Shown piece by piece: positions 5,798-13,605 of a stretch of 35,568 nt of DNA. Numbering within the stretch: position 1 is the first letter of the stretch; the number at the start of each line of letters is the position of its first letter. The notes beneath the pieces are model-generated. The model saw nothing but the letters and a program-made list of their open reading frames with translations. It did not search any database and had not been told where the DNA came from. The position numbers were made by a program, and so were the translations under genes. Source of the stretch: a virus; IMG/VR virus record IMGVR_UViG_3300034066_001370, positions 1 through 35,568 of that record. One strand, 5' to 3'.

Positions 5798-5870
5798 CAG
5801 GGCGTAGCTCAACTGGTGGAGTGCCGGCTTTGGAAGCTGGAGGTTGTGAGTTCGAGTCCCACCGTCCTGA
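5798..5870 (+). tRNA. tRNA-Pro (UGG), CCA not encoded
   Basis: Acceptor CAGGGCG/CGTCCTG, D-arm GCTC-AACTGGTG-GAGT, anticodon arm CCGGC-TTTGGAA-GCTGG (UGG), T-arm GTGAG-TTCGAGT-CCCAC with one A-C mismatch. After discriminator A the DNA reads CAT, not CCA. It is the only well-formed tRNA here that needs CCA addition. A strong terminator follows four bases later. Confidence 0.92.
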
Positions 5871-5874
5871 CATT

Positions 5875-5907
5875 AGGGGTCCACAATAAGTGGACCCCTT
5901 TCTATAT
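5875..5907 (+). terminator. Rho-independent terminator
   Basis: A perfect ten-pair hairpin AGGGGTCCAC-AATAA-GTGGACCCCT followed by TTCTATAT. It closes the transcript carrying the PTH2-like gene and tRNA-Pro. Confidence 0.88.
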
Positions 5908-5917
5908 AGATAGTATC

Positions 5918-6332
5918 ATGAAGAAATACATATTATTTTTTTGTTACGTTAATAATTCTTTGCACGGTTGTGTTAAACCAAGCAGTTGAATTTGTTGACT
6001 TAAGCCCTCTTCAGACAGCTGCACCCCTGCAGCCATCTGGGCCGCTCCAGGCGGCTTTGCCGCTGCAGATGGCTGCACCACCATCTATCCCGGATAGCGA
6101 CCGGTGGCTAACGGCATCTTTGGAATGGTCTGATAATCTAGAAGCATATAATGATTTTTTCAAGCTGCTTCCTCAAACAAACAGTGATTTACAAGATTTA
6201 GAGTTTTCGTATACCCCTCAGTTCTTGGAAGCTGCTATAAATAAAATCATTAATAGTCCGCTTCCTTCACTGGCACGACTTCCGCCGGTGGTATACAACC
6301 CCACAATTCAAAGCCAAGCGTCACCTCGATAG
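5918..6332 (+). CDS. secreted or membrane-anchored Pro-rich protein, frame interrupted at a T7 run
   Basis: The ATG at 5918 opens MKKYILFF and then, in frame, stops after 23 codons. Skipping one T in the seven-T run at 5936-5942 joins it to a frame giving MKKYILFF-VTLIILCTVVLNQA, a convincing signal peptide or N-terminal membrane segment. This frame continues for 129 codons to the TAG at 6330. The body has four PLQxxx repeats and a C-terminal region with SLEWSDNLEAYNDFF. Without the shift the first start is GTG at 5970, which would cut off the hydrophobic segment. Transcriptional slippage, +1 frameshifting, a mutation or a homopolymer error all fit. Function unknown; its neighbour is the endolysin. 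Confidence 0.6.
6006..6077 (+). repeat. four 18-bp tandem repeats encoding PLQxxx
   Basis: Four in-frame units encode PLQTAA, PLQPSG, PLQAAL and PLQMAA. The segment is richer in GC than the AT-rich sequence on both sides. It probably forms an extended Pro-rich linker after the signal segment. Confidence 0.8.
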
Positions 6333-6406
6333 GTTCGTAGCACAATGGCTAGTGCGTCGGTCTCCAAAACTGTAAGATCCGGGTTCGATTCCTGGCGAGC
6401 CTGCCA
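6331..6406 (+). tRNA. tRNA-Trp (CCA)
   Basis: Acceptor AGGTTCG/CGAGCCT, discriminator G, encoded CCA. D-arm GCAC-AATGGCTA-GTGC, anticodon loop CTCCAAA (CCA), T-arm CCGGG-TTCGATT-CCTGG. Its 5' end overlaps the stop codon of the preceding gene by two bases. Confidence 0.93.
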
Positions 6407-6409
6407 TCC

Positions 6410-6417
6410 TATAAATA
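6410..6417 (+). promoter_or_regulatory. T4-type late promoter box (TATAAATA)
   Basis: An exact TATAAATA 17 bases upstream of the endolysin ATG, directly after tRNA-Trp. Late timing suits a lysis gene. The T4 late consensus is established; its use in this phage is inferred. Confidence 0.65.
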
Positions 6418-6433
6418 AAAAAGATTTATAGAA

Positions 6434-7168
6434 ATGGTGCCCAAAATGATTACACAAACAATCCTAAGAAAACTTTGCCCGCAGTCAAAAACATCTATCA
6501 TTAAAGATGTTGCTGATTACTTCGTTGATTATGCGCCAAAGTATGGTGTTATTTCTGATTTGCGTGTATGCCATTTCATGGCTCAGGCTGGCCATGAAAC
6601 AGATAATTTTCAAACATTAGAAGAATATGCTTCTGGCTCTGGGTATGAGGGCAGATCAGATCTTGGAAACGTGTATCAAGGCGACGGTGTACGTTATAAG
6701 GGTCGTGGAATATTCCAGCTTACCGGCCGTAGCAATTATATCACTTTCGGTAACCTGATTGGTGTTGATCTAGTCAATAATCCAGAAATGGCTGAAGATC
6801 CTAAGATTTCAGTACAGACTGCCCTGGAGTACTGGAAAAATCGTGATCTGAATAAATGGGCTGATCGAGATGATATTGAAACTATTACTAAGCGTATCAA
6901 TGGCGGCCTAAACGGATATCCACATCGTAAAGAACTATACGCTAGAATGAAGGTTCTTATTCTAGAACCGGCTGCCATGGCGTGGGGTGATAAAGGCGAT
7001 GAAGTAATGGAACTTCAGAAGAGACTTAAGACTATTGGTTATCTTCTAGGTACTGACGGTGACTTTGGCCCTGGAACTGAGTCTGTTGTAAAGAGATTCC
7101 AGGCGGCTAAATTCTTGCCAATGACTGGCATTGTTGATTCTAAGACCATGGAATTAATTTATGGCTAA
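6434..7168 (+). CDS. endolysin: GH19 lysozyme/chitinase-like domain plus peptidoglycan-binding domain
   Basis: A 244-residue cell-wall hydrolase for host lysis. The N-terminal domain (to about residue 175) is of glycoside hydrolase family 19 type: HFMAQAGHETDNFQTLEE contains His54-Glu55 and a second acidic pair, followed by RYKGRGIFQLTGRSNY and the late motif TKRINGG. The C-terminal 60 residues (WGDKGDEVMELQKRLKTIGY to the end) form a PG_binding_1 repeat. No signal peptide is seen, so export depends on the holin encoded next, which it overlaps by eight bases. ATG 6446, four codons downstream, is an alternative start. Confidence 0.93.
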   Translation: MVPKMITQTILRKLCPQSKTSIIKDVADYFVDYAPKYGVISDLRVCHFMAQAGHETDNFQTLEEYASGSGYEGRSDLGNVYQGDGVRYKGRGIFQLTGRSNYITFGNLIGVDLVNNPEMAEDPKISVQTALEYWKNRDLNKWADRDDIETITKRINGGLNGYPHRKELYARMKVLILEPAAMAWGDKGDEVMELQKRLKTIGYLLGTDGDFGPGTESVVKRFQAAKFLPMTGIVDSKTMELIYG

Positions 7169-7733
7169 TCAATGGATTCTTGACAAAGAAGCCGAATCCA
7201 TTGTTGCAACAGTAGCACCTCAGTTACTGTTAACGCTTAATTCTGCATTGTACATGTTGGCTATACCTAGTTTGTGTTCAGCGATGCTGGGTCGTGAAAA
7301 CGGTACAATTGATGAATTAAACCATGCTATCAAGCATGCTACTGCTGTTAAACTTCAGAAGCTCAAGGTAATTGAAGCTGATATTATGGTTCAGCTTAAA
7401 CAACTAGACGTCGATCTTAAGATGATCGAAGCAGCTGATTCCGAAAACGCCCGCAGAAGAAAAATGGTAGCTGAGGATTGGATTCCGAAGTTCATTGCAG
7501 TTACAACAGTGCTCGCATTTTTCATTTATATTGGTCTTGTTTCATTTTATCCATTTACGGTACCACCTAATATGGAGTTCGTCAATCTAGCTATCGGTTG
7601 GATCGGTGGTATTGCTACTTCTGTAATTTCTTATTATTTCGGTTCTTCGATTGGTTCAACACAAAAGAATAGAATGATGGCGCAAATGCAGAAAATACAT
7701 GATGACGATAACAGCAGAAATAATCATCAATAA
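7161..7733 (+). CDS. putative holin (3-TM holin family)
   Basis: A 190-residue membrane protein that would permeabilise the inner membrane and release the endolysin. Two clear membrane segments lie at about 111-133 (KFIAVTTVLAFFIYIGLVSF) and 140-163 (VNLAIGWIGGIATSVISYYF), with a third hydrophobic stretch near residues 15-45. A charged coiled-coil-like region lies between. The end motif YYFGSSIGSTQKN is typical of phage and gene-transfer-agent holins of the three-TM type. It overlaps the endolysin gene, the classic lysis-cassette arrangement. Confidence 0.8.
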   Translation: MANQWILDKEAESIVATVAPQLLLTLNSALYMLAIPSLCSAMLGRENGTIDELNHAIKHATAVKLQKLKVIEADIMVQLKQLDVDLKMIEAADSENARRRKMVAEDWIPKFIAVTTVLAFFIYIGLVSFYPFTVPPNMEFVNLAIGWIGGIATSVISYYFGSSIGSTQKNRMMAQMQKIHDDDNSRNNHQ

Positions 7734-7735
7734 TC

Positions 7736-8170
7736 ATGATATTTGAAATACGCCGTGCTGTTAAAACAGACACTTACGAGATCATGCATGTAGAAACAGA
7801 GTGTTTCAAAGAAAATGCATTTTCTAAGTCGTCTATCAATTACTACATTAAACACAAAAGAATATTCGTAGCCATTGATGAATTCAATGGAATTGCCGGG
7901 TATCTTTGTGTATCACCGGTATCTAAATCTGGCCGGCAGCGAATCTATTCATTAGCGGTAAGAGAAAGATATAGAGGTCATGGTATTGCAAAGCGATTAA
8001 TGGAAATCGCAGAGTGCAATACCGAAGCCACGGAGTTATATCTAGAAGTTGATTCACTAAACAAGTCAGCCATATTTCTATATCAAAAGCTAGGATATGA
8101 AGTGTTTGGCATATACGAAGACTATTATGGTGATCATAAAGATGCCTTGCGGATGCAAAAAATAGTTTAA
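7736..8170 (+). CDS. GNAT-family N-acetyltransferase (RimI-like)
   Basis: A 144-residue acetyl-CoA-dependent acyltransferase. The GNAT core is present: IYSLAVRERYRGHGIAKRLM supplies strand beta4 and the pyrophosphate-binding R/Q-x-x-G-x-G/A loop, followed by LYLEVDSLNKSAIFLYQKLGYE (beta5 to alpha4) and a final strand. The pattern is closest to RimI-type protein N-terminal acetyltransferases, so the substrate may be a host or phage protein. It begins three bases after the holin stop and is likely co-transcribed with the lysis genes. Confidence 0.87.
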   Translation: MIFEIRRAVKTDTYEIMHVETECFKENAFSKSSINYYIKHKRIFVAIDEFNGIAGYLCVSPVSKSGRQRIYSLAVRERYRGHGIAKRLMEIAECNTEATELYLEVDSLNKSAIFLYQKLGYEVFGIYEDYYGDHKDALRMQKIV

Positions 8171-8174
8171 ATTA

Positions 8175-8204
8175 GTGTACATTTGTTAACCATTGGTGTA
8201 TAAT
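8175..8204 (+). promoter_or_regulatory. phage early/middle promoter (TGTAC-N18-TATAAT)
   Basis: GTGTAC, an 18-base spacer ending in GTG, then TATAAT, matching the other sites. It lies just after the acetyltransferase gene and drives the 61-residue gene at 8230 and probably the two Gln tRNAs. Confidence 0.75.
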
Positions 8205-8229
8205 TAGTAATGTACCAATGGAGTGGAAA

Positions 8230-8415
8230 ATGGCTAGCATCAAGGTAAGTTACATGACCAAGGATTTTGACGCGGATCAGGCGAACTCGTACCCGGTTCA
8301 GCACGTTAAGAGCTTTTCCAATATGACAGATGTGTTCCGCTTTATTTCACGCGTGAAGATTAATCCTAATCTTGAAGGCCGGATTGTATTTGGGAAGCCC
8401 ATTATCCAAGGTTAA
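8230..8415 (+). CDS. hypothetical small protein (61 aa)
   Basis: A 61-residue protein beginning MASIKVSYMTKDFDADQ, not recognised. The start is the second in-frame ATG because GGAG lies six bases before it, whereas the first ATG (8218) lies within that ribosome binding site. It is preceded by a strong promoter and followed by tRNA-Gln genes. Predicted beta-alpha-beta with VFRFISRVK as the helix. Codon choice is like that of the highly expressed genes. Confidence 0.75.
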   Translation: MASIKVSYMTKDFDADQANSYPVQHVKSFSNMTDVFRFISRVKINPNLEGRIVFGKPIIQG

Positions 8416-8421
8416 TATTTT

Positions 8422-8497
8422 TGGGGAGTAGCTCAATTGGTAGAGCAGAGGATTCTGAATCCTAAGGTTGCGGGTTCGATCCCTGCCTCCCCAGCCA
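8422..8497 (+). tRNA. tRNA-Gln (CUG)
   Basis: Acceptor TGGGGAG/CTCCCCA, discriminator G, encoded CCA, D-arm GCTC-AATTGGTA-GAGC, anticodon arm GAGGA-TTCTGAA-TCCTA (CUG), T-arm GCGGG-TTCGATC-CCTGC. Confidence 0.93.
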
Positions 8498-8502
8498 ATT
8501 TT

Positions 8503-8576
8503 GCCGGTTTAGTTTAATGGTAGAACTTCTGGTTTTGAGTCAGACTGTCCGGGTTCGATTCCTGGCACCGGTGCCA
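8503..8576 (+). tRNA. tRNA-Gln (UUG)
   Basis: Acceptor GCCGGTT/CACCGGT (last pair mismatched), discriminator G, encoded CCA, D-arm GTTT-AATGGTA-GAAC, anticodon arm TCTGG-TTTTGAG-TCAGA (UUG), T-arm CCGGG-TTCGATT-CCTGG. Its CCA abuts the stop codon of the convergent o-spanin gene. Confidence 0.92.
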
Positions 8577-8861
8577 CTATTTCGCTTCGGCTTTGCGCTT
8601 AGCCTTATCTAGGAAATCTCTGATTTGCTGGACGGTATTAACGCAAAGCCGAAGCTTTGTGTCAAGCATAACGATTGTATTTGCTACTTCTAAATCTGTT
8701 AGCGTTGATGGATCGGGAAGTTGATCGATGCCTTTGCAGAATGAATACATTTCTGCATCCGGTGTAATTACAACTGGAACTTCCTTGACAATGTATACTG
8801 AGCCGGGTCCACCGCAAGCCGATAGAGTTAAGGCTAGTAATAAACCACTAATGATTTTCAT
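8577..8861 (-). CDS. o-spanin (Rz1-like outer-membrane lipoprotein)
   Basis: A 94-residue lipoprotein precursor. Residues 1-16 form a signal peptide ending in the lipobox LSAC, with Cys16 as the lipidation site, followed by GGPG and VPVVITPDAEMYSFC. With the inner-membrane partner encoded just upstream it would span the periplasm and disrupt the outer membrane at lysis. The ATG overlaps the stop of the i-spanin gene (TAATG), the usual coupled arrangement of separate spanins. The C-terminal half is helical. Both spanin genes face the endolysin and holin genes. Confidence 0.87.
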   Translation of the reverse strand: MKIISGLLLALTLSACGGPGSVYIVKEVPVVITPDAEMYSFCKGIDQLPDPSTLTDLEVANTIVMLDTKLRLCVNTVQQIRDFLDKAKRKAEAK

Positions 8862-9241
8862 TATCTGGATTCCTTAAGATCTTGGATTGTTCTCTTTAAG
8901 ATTTCAGATGACGGTCTGTCTAACTTTTTGGCAGCATCAGACTTAAGGAATACCTGTAGATTCGTGATTTTGCGATCAATATTATCCTTGAACTCGGTCT
9001 GTCCAGCGATAATCTTTCTCTGATCATCAACTATTTCATCTAGCTTCCGCTTTAAATCAGCACGATCTTCTAGCACTTGTTCCATTTGCTTAGTATTAAA
9101 TTCATACAGAGCTTCGCGTTTAACAGAAGATTTCCAAGAAAAATATAGTCCTGTAAGCATTAAAATGGCCATTGCGCCCAATGCAAGTTTATATGGTTCT
9201 ATGCCAATAAAAGAAATAGCTTTAGTAATTAGTCCAAGCAT
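8861..9241 (-). CDS. i-spanin (Rz-like inner-membrane protein)
   Basis: A 126-residue type II membrane protein with one transmembrane segment (about residues 17-36, LALGAMAILMLTGLYFSW) and a long charged coiled-coil periplasmic domain (QMEQVLEDRADLKRKLDEIVD). This is the layout of phage Rz proteins. GAGG is seven bases upstream of the chosen ATG; an in-frame ATG four codons earlier (9253) contains no usable site of its own. It couples to the o-spanin gene by a one-base overlap. Identification rests on topology and the lipoprotein partner. Confidence 0.83.
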   Translation of the reverse strand: MLGLITKAISFIGIEPYKLALGAMAILMLTGLYFSWKSSVKREALYEFNTKQMEQVLEDRADLKRKLDEIVDDQRKIIAGQTEFKDNIDRKITNLQVFLKSDAAKKLDRPSSEILKRTIQDLKESR

Positions 9242-9267
9242 GTTTAACCTCATATGAAGTATTTATC

Positions 9268-9684
9268 ATGAAAGTCAATATTGGAAAATATCCTAAAAAT
9301 GGTGAGCGTAAATCCAAGGTTGTGATTGAATCACACGACATATGGAATCTTGATAGCACGCTAAATTTGATCATTGCCCCGGCGATTGCTGCTTTTATTG
9401 AGTCTAACCACGGTGGACCTAATGTAGAAATCGAAGATGTGCCAGCTGAATTGTGGCCTTCTTGTGATCCAGCATGGCAAGCCTTGTCAGAATATGACAG
9501 ATTCTGGAAAATTGACATTTATTTCTTCGATAGGTGGGATTATATTCTTAAAGAAATGTATTTTGCTTTTGCTAGGGCAGAATACCCAAACACAGTTGGT
9601 GTCGCCAGCAAGGATAAATATGATGACAGAGTAACAAATGGGCTTAGACTATTTGCTAAATATTATCAACATCTATGGACATAA
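9268..9684 (+). CDS. conserved phage protein of unknown function
   Basis: A 138-residue acidic protein of a family common in tailed phages and usually annotated as hypothetical. Recognisable blocks are MKVNIGKYPKN, VVIESHDIWNLDSTLNLIIA, a motif HGGPNVEIEDVPAELW, and an aromatic C-terminal segment FFDRWDYILKEMYFAF. The paired Asp-Trp motifs (HDIWNLD, FDRWDYIL) are the most conserved part as I remember the family. It is divergently oriented from the i-spanin gene; the short gap between them must hold both upstream regions. Confidence 0.75.
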   Translation: MKVNIGKYPKNGERKSKVVIESHDIWNLDSTLNLIIAPAIAAFIESNHGGPNVEIEDVPAELWPSCDPAWQALSEYDRFWKIDIYFFDRWDYILKEMYFAFARAEYPNTVGVASKDKYDDRVTNGLRLFAKYYQHLWT

Positions 9685-9899
9685 ACATGAATCCGCAATC
9701 TTGTATCGTTGTTGCTGAATCTACGATTAAAGAAATGTCTGCTTTGATGCCACCTGATGAAGACAATTACTTTAATCAGGTCCTAGAAAAAGTTGAAATC
9801 TACAAGAAAGCTGAAATGACTCCTGTTATTATTCTTGATCCAATTGAACAAATGTTTTATGTCATCACCAAGGAAACATTCGGTAAAAAGCTGCATTAA
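9675..9899 (+). CDS. hypothetical small protein (74 aa)
   Basis: A 74-residue acidic protein, not recognised, overlapping the stop of the previous gene by ten bases (an ATG at 9687 would avoid the overlap and drop four residues). Predicted helix (ESTIKEMSALMPP), a second helix (NYFNQVLEKVEIYKKAEM) and a C-terminal strand pair (TPVIILDPIEQMFYVIT). It ends four bases before the gp43 promoter. Confidence 0.65.
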   Translation: MDINMNPQSCIVVAESTIKEMSALMPPDEDNYFNQVLEKVEIYKKAEMTPVIILDPIEQMFYVITKETFGKKLH

Positions 9900-9903
9900 A
9901 AGG

Positions 9904-9933
9904 TTGTACTTTATAAGTCAACTGCTGTATAAT
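9904..9933 (+). promoter_or_regulatory. phage early/middle promoter for DNA polymerase
   Basis: TTGTAC, an 18-base spacer ending in CTG, then TATAAT. It lies 35 bases upstream of the gp43 start. The transcript leader would carry the palindrome TGGGTACCCA (9957-9966) next to the start codon. Confidence 0.8.
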
Positions 9934-9968
9934 ACATGTTCAGAATTTAATGCGAGTGGGTACCCAAT

Positions 9969-12458
9969 TTGTTTTACACCAACTTCTTCTTAAGAGGGTC
10001 TAAGGTTTATCTTCGCGGCATCGACAAACACGGCCAACGTGTTCAAGATATCGTCAAGTATAAGCCGTATTTGTTTGTCCCTGATAAGGAAGGCGAATAC
10101 AAGACTATCAAAGGCCAACCAGTAGGTCGTATAGATTTTGACTCTGTTCGTGATGCAAGAGATTTCGTAGAACGATATAAGGATGTGCACAATTTTCCTG
10201 TGTACGGTTCTACTAATTTTGGTTACAATTACATCAACGATAATTATCCAGGTCAACTAGATCATGACCGGTCGAAGATCAATGTAATCACTCTAGATAT
10301 CGAGGTTGAATCCGACGACGGATTCCCTGACCCAGTGAAAGCAGATAAGATGATCACGGCCATTACTCTTCGTAAGAAGAATCGTAATGCTGTGTTCAGT
10401 TATGGTGATTTCGTAACCGATGATCCTAACACGTTTTACATTAAGTGTAAAGACGAAGCCGATCTTATAGAGAAGTTTCTGCAGACGTGGTCGTCCCCTC
10501 AGTGGTCGCCGGACATTGTTACCGGATGGTATATCGAGCATTTCGACATACCGTATCTATTCAACCGTATTAACCGGTTAATGGGCTCTGATCACGTCAA
10601 GAGACTTTCCCCATGGAAGATGGTTGAAGCACGTGAGCTCAACTTCGGTGGAGTTGTATATAATCTGTATGGCATCGCTATCCTAGATTACATGGCGCTA
10701 CATAAGAAGTTTTCGTTCACTAATCATGAGAGTTATAAGCTCGATTACATCGCTTTCGTAGAGCTTGGTGAAAAGAAAATCAGCTATGAAGAATATGGTT
10801 CGCTCCATAATCTGTACAAGCAGAACTTCCAGAAGTTTATTGAGTATAACATTCATGACTGTGTGTTGGTTTCGCGTCTAGACCAGAAACTTGGTTTGAT
10901 TGACCAGGTTTTGGCCCTGGCCTATGACGCAAAAATCAACTACACAGATACTCTAACTACAGTTAGAAGCTGGGATACGATCATTCATAACGAGCTTATG
11001 GCTGATAAGGTAGTAGTTCCTCCTGTAAAGGAAAACTACATGACCGAAACGTTGGCCGGTGGCCACGTTAAAGATCCTCAGATCGGTATGCACGAGTGGG
11101 TTGTATCATATGACCTGGATAGCCTTTATCCGCATCTAGAAATTCAGTACAACATTTCACCTGATACTATCGGTCAACAGTTGCCTAACTTCCCTTCAGT
11201 TGATAAACTGTTGGAGAATATGAAGAATGGAATTCCGCTGGATATTCCAGAAGGATACACTGTAGCAGCTAACGGCGTTCTATTCTCAAAGGAATACCAG
11301 GGATTTCTCCCTAGGCTAATGGAACGCATGTACGCCGACCGTTCTAAGTATAAGGCTCTATCGATTGAAGATAAAAAGCGTTATGAGATTTCTAAGTTAG
11401 ATGTAGATCTCAATCTATATTCTAAGCATAACAATCTGCAGAAAGCTAAGAAGATTCAGCTCAATGCAGCTTACGGCGCTTTAGCTAACGTCTATTATCG
11501 TTGGTTCGCATTCCTTCTTGCTGAAGCAATCACGGTTTCTGGCCAGCTAGCTATTCGTTGGATCGAATACAAAATGAATGTGTTCCTAAATGAGAAGTTC
11601 AATACGGTAGATGTTGATTATGTGATTGCTTCTGATACTGACTCATTGTACGTAAACATGAAAGCATTCGTTGACTTAAATGCTCAACGGTTTGCTGGAA
11701 TGAGCAAGATCGAAATCAAGCGTGAGATTGATAAGTTCAGCAATGAGCACATTACACCGTTCATGGCCGAGGCTTATCAGGAACTAGCAGACTACATGTC
11801 TTGCTACAAGCAGAAGATGCGTATGAAGCGTGAAACAATTGCTTCGAACGGTATCTGGAAAGCTAAGAAAATGTACATTCTTAACGCGCTGGACGTTGAG
11901 GGTGTTGAATACGAGAAGCCGCTTCTAAAGGTTCAAGGTATCGAAGCGGTTCGGTCGTCTACTCCTTATGTGTGTAGAGAAACCATCAAGGATGCACTTA
12001 AGATTGTTCTTGATAATGATAAGTCTAAGTTGTTGGATTTCGTCGATACATTTAGAGAAAAGTTTGACACGCTTAGATTTGATGAAATCGCCTCACCTCG
12101 AGGAATGAACAATCTTAAGAAGTACTCGGATAAAACCACTTTGTATAAGAAGGGAGCTCCTATCCACGTTAAGGGTGCATTGATCTTCAATAAGCTAATT
12201 CAAGATCATGGCATGAGCAATGTAAAACCCATTCAAGATGGTGATAAGATCAAGTACGCTTATCTTAAGTTGCCAAACCCACTACGTGAAACAGTAATTT
12301 CTGTTCCAGAATTTCTGCCAGCTGAATTTGACCTCGATAAATATATCGACAGAGACCTTCAGTTTGAACGTACGTTCCTTGATCCTATCAAGAATATCGT
12401 ATCGACAATCGGATGGTCAATGGATAATAAAGCATCATTAGAGTCATTTTTTAGTTAA
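9969..12458 (+). CDS. 43: DNA polymerase, family B (T4 gp43-like)
   Basis: The 829-residue replicative polymerase. The 3'-5' exonuclease has Exo I (TLDIEVE, Asp110 and Glu112), Exo II (HFDIPYL, Asp193) and Exo III (YNIHDC, Asp297). The polymerase has motif A (YDLDSLYP, Asp382), motif B (KIQLNAAYG, residues 495-503) and motif C (SDTDSLY, Asp556 and Asp558). All catalytic residues are present. The start is TTG: a TAA lies seven codons upstream in the same frame with no ATG or GTG between, and FYTNFFLRGSKVYLRG matches family N-termini. A weak start beside a palindrome suggests translational control, as T4 gp43 represses its own mRNA. Confidence 0.97.
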   Translation: MFYTNFFLRGSKVYLRGIDKHGQRVQDIVKYKPYLFVPDKEGEYKTIKGQPVGRIDFDSVRDARDFVERYKDVHNFPVYGSTNFGYNYINDNYPGQLDHDRSKINVITLDIEVESDDGFPDPVKADKMITAITLRKKNRNAVFSYGDFVTDDPNTFYIKCKDEADLIEKFLQTWSSPQWSPDIVTGWYIEHFDIPYLFNRINRLMGSDHVKRLSPWKMVEARELNFGGVVYNLYGIAILDYMALHKKFSFTNHESYKLDYIAFVELGEKKISYEEYGSLHNLYKQNFQKFIEYNIHDCVLVSRLDQKLGLIDQVLALAYDAKINYTDTLTTVRSWDTIIHNELMADKVVVPPVKENYMTETLAGGHVKDPQIGMHEWVVSYDLDSLYPHLEIQYNISPDTIGQQLPNFPSVDKLLENMKNGIPLDIPEGYTVAANGVLFSKEYQGFLPRLMERMYADRSKYKALSIEDKKRYEISKLDVDLNLYSKHNNLQKAKKIQLNAAYGALANVYYRWFAFLLAEAITVSGQLAIRWIEYKMNVFLNEKFNTVDVDYVIASDTDSLYVNMKAFVDLNAQRFAGMSKIEIKREIDKFSNEHITPFMAEAYQELADYMSCYKQKMRMKRETIASNGIWKAKKMYILNALDVEGVEYEKPLLKVQGIEAVRSSTPYVCRETIKDALKIVLDNDKSKLLDFVDTFREKFDTLRFDEIASPRGMNNLKKYSDKTTLYKKGAPIHVKGALIFNKLIQDHGMSNVKPIQDGDKIKYAYLKLPNPLRETVISVPEFLPAEFDLDKYIDRDLQFERTFLDPIKNIVSTIGWSMDNKASLESFFS

Positions 12459-12499
12459 TACAGATTATACAAATCATACAATAATATACGGAGAATACA

Positions 12500-13567
12500 A
12501 TGGCTAAGTCGACCACAGTAGTTAAGTCGAGTCTACGTGACAAGTTGCTTAAGAATAGCACGATTGCACAGACGTCAGTACTTTCAGATTCCATGTTCTT
12601 TAAGGACAAGGAATTTATCCCAACCTCAATCCCTGGTATTAACATCGCACTTTCAGGCGATGTAGATGGTGGTATCTCTACCGGTCTAACCATGGTTGCA
12701 GGGCCTTCAAAGCATTTTAAGACTGGATTTTCGCTGGTTGCGTGTTCAGCATTCCTGAAGAAGTATCCGAACGGAACCATTTTGTTCTATGACTCTGAGT
12801 TCGGAACACCTGAGTCGTACTTCAACTCGTTCGGAATTCCAGGCGAGTCAGTTGTCCATACTCCTATCACTGATGTTGAGGAACTACGCCATGACTTGTC
12901 AGTTCAGCTAGAAGGCATCGAACGTACTGATCAAGTCATGATCATCGTTGACTCTATTGGTAACCTGGCTTCACGTAAGGAAATCGATGATGCGCTTGAA
13001 GGATCGTCTAAGGCTGACTTCACACGCGCTAAGACTCTGAAGTCGTTGTTCAGAATTGTTGTGCCGAAGCTTACAATGAAGAATATTCCTATGTTCGTGG
13101 TTAACCATACATACAAGGAAATGTCTTTGTTCCCACGTGATATCGTATCGGGTGGTACCGGTGCTTACTATGGTGCAGATAACATCTGGATCGTCGGTCG
13201 TCAGCAGGACAAGGACTCCGGTTCAAAGGAAATCAATGGTTACAACTTCGTAATCAATATCGAAAAGTCACGGTACGTAAAGGAAAAGAGTAAGATTCCG
13301 ATCAACGTTACGTATGAGAACGGTATCAACAAATGGTCAGGTCTCTTTGATATGGCTGTAGAAGGAGGATTTATCGGTTCTACTAAGAAGGGTTATTACG
13401 CTCGTATCAACTCTGACGGTGAAGTTGTCGGTAAGGAGTGCAAGGAATCTGAGCTAGAAATTGACTCTGATTTTTGGAATGCGATCATGGAAGAAACAGA
13501 CTTTAAGTCATGGGTTAAGAACAAGTACACCCTTGCACACGGCGCTATTATGAAGGAAGCCGACTAA
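12500..13567 (+). CDS. uvsX: UvsX-like recombinase (RecA family)
   Basis: A 355-residue RecA-like strand-exchange protein for recombination-dependent replication and repair. Walker A is GPSKHFKTG (residues 68-76), close to the T4 UvsX form; Walker B is VMIIVDSIGNL (Asp151). FVVNHTYKE and VSGGTGAYYGADNIWIV correspond to the DNA-binding loop region. The ribosome binding site GGAG lies seven bases upstream. It sits between the polymerase and the helicase, the T4-like replication order, and probably shares their transcript. Confidence 0.95.
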   Translation: MAKSTTVVKSSLRDKLLKNSTIAQTSVLSDSMFFKDKEFIPTSIPGINIALSGDVDGGISTGLTMVAGPSKHFKTGFSLVACSAFLKKYPNGTILFYDSEFGTPESYFNSFGIPGESVVHTPITDVEELRHDLSVQLEGIERTDQVMIIVDSIGNLASRKEIDDALEGSSKADFTRAKTLKSLFRIVVPKLTMKNIPMFVVNHTYKEMSLFPRDIVSGGTGAYYGADNIWIVGRQQDKDSGSKEINGYNFVINIEKSRYVKEKSKIPINVTYENGINKWSGLFDMAVEGGFIGSTKKGYYARINSDGEVVGKECKESELEIDSDFWNAIMEETDFKSWVKNKYTLAHGAIMKEAD

Positions 13568-13605
13568 TATCGTTCTAAGTGTTTCGTTAAAATAGAAAGT
13601 ACCTA

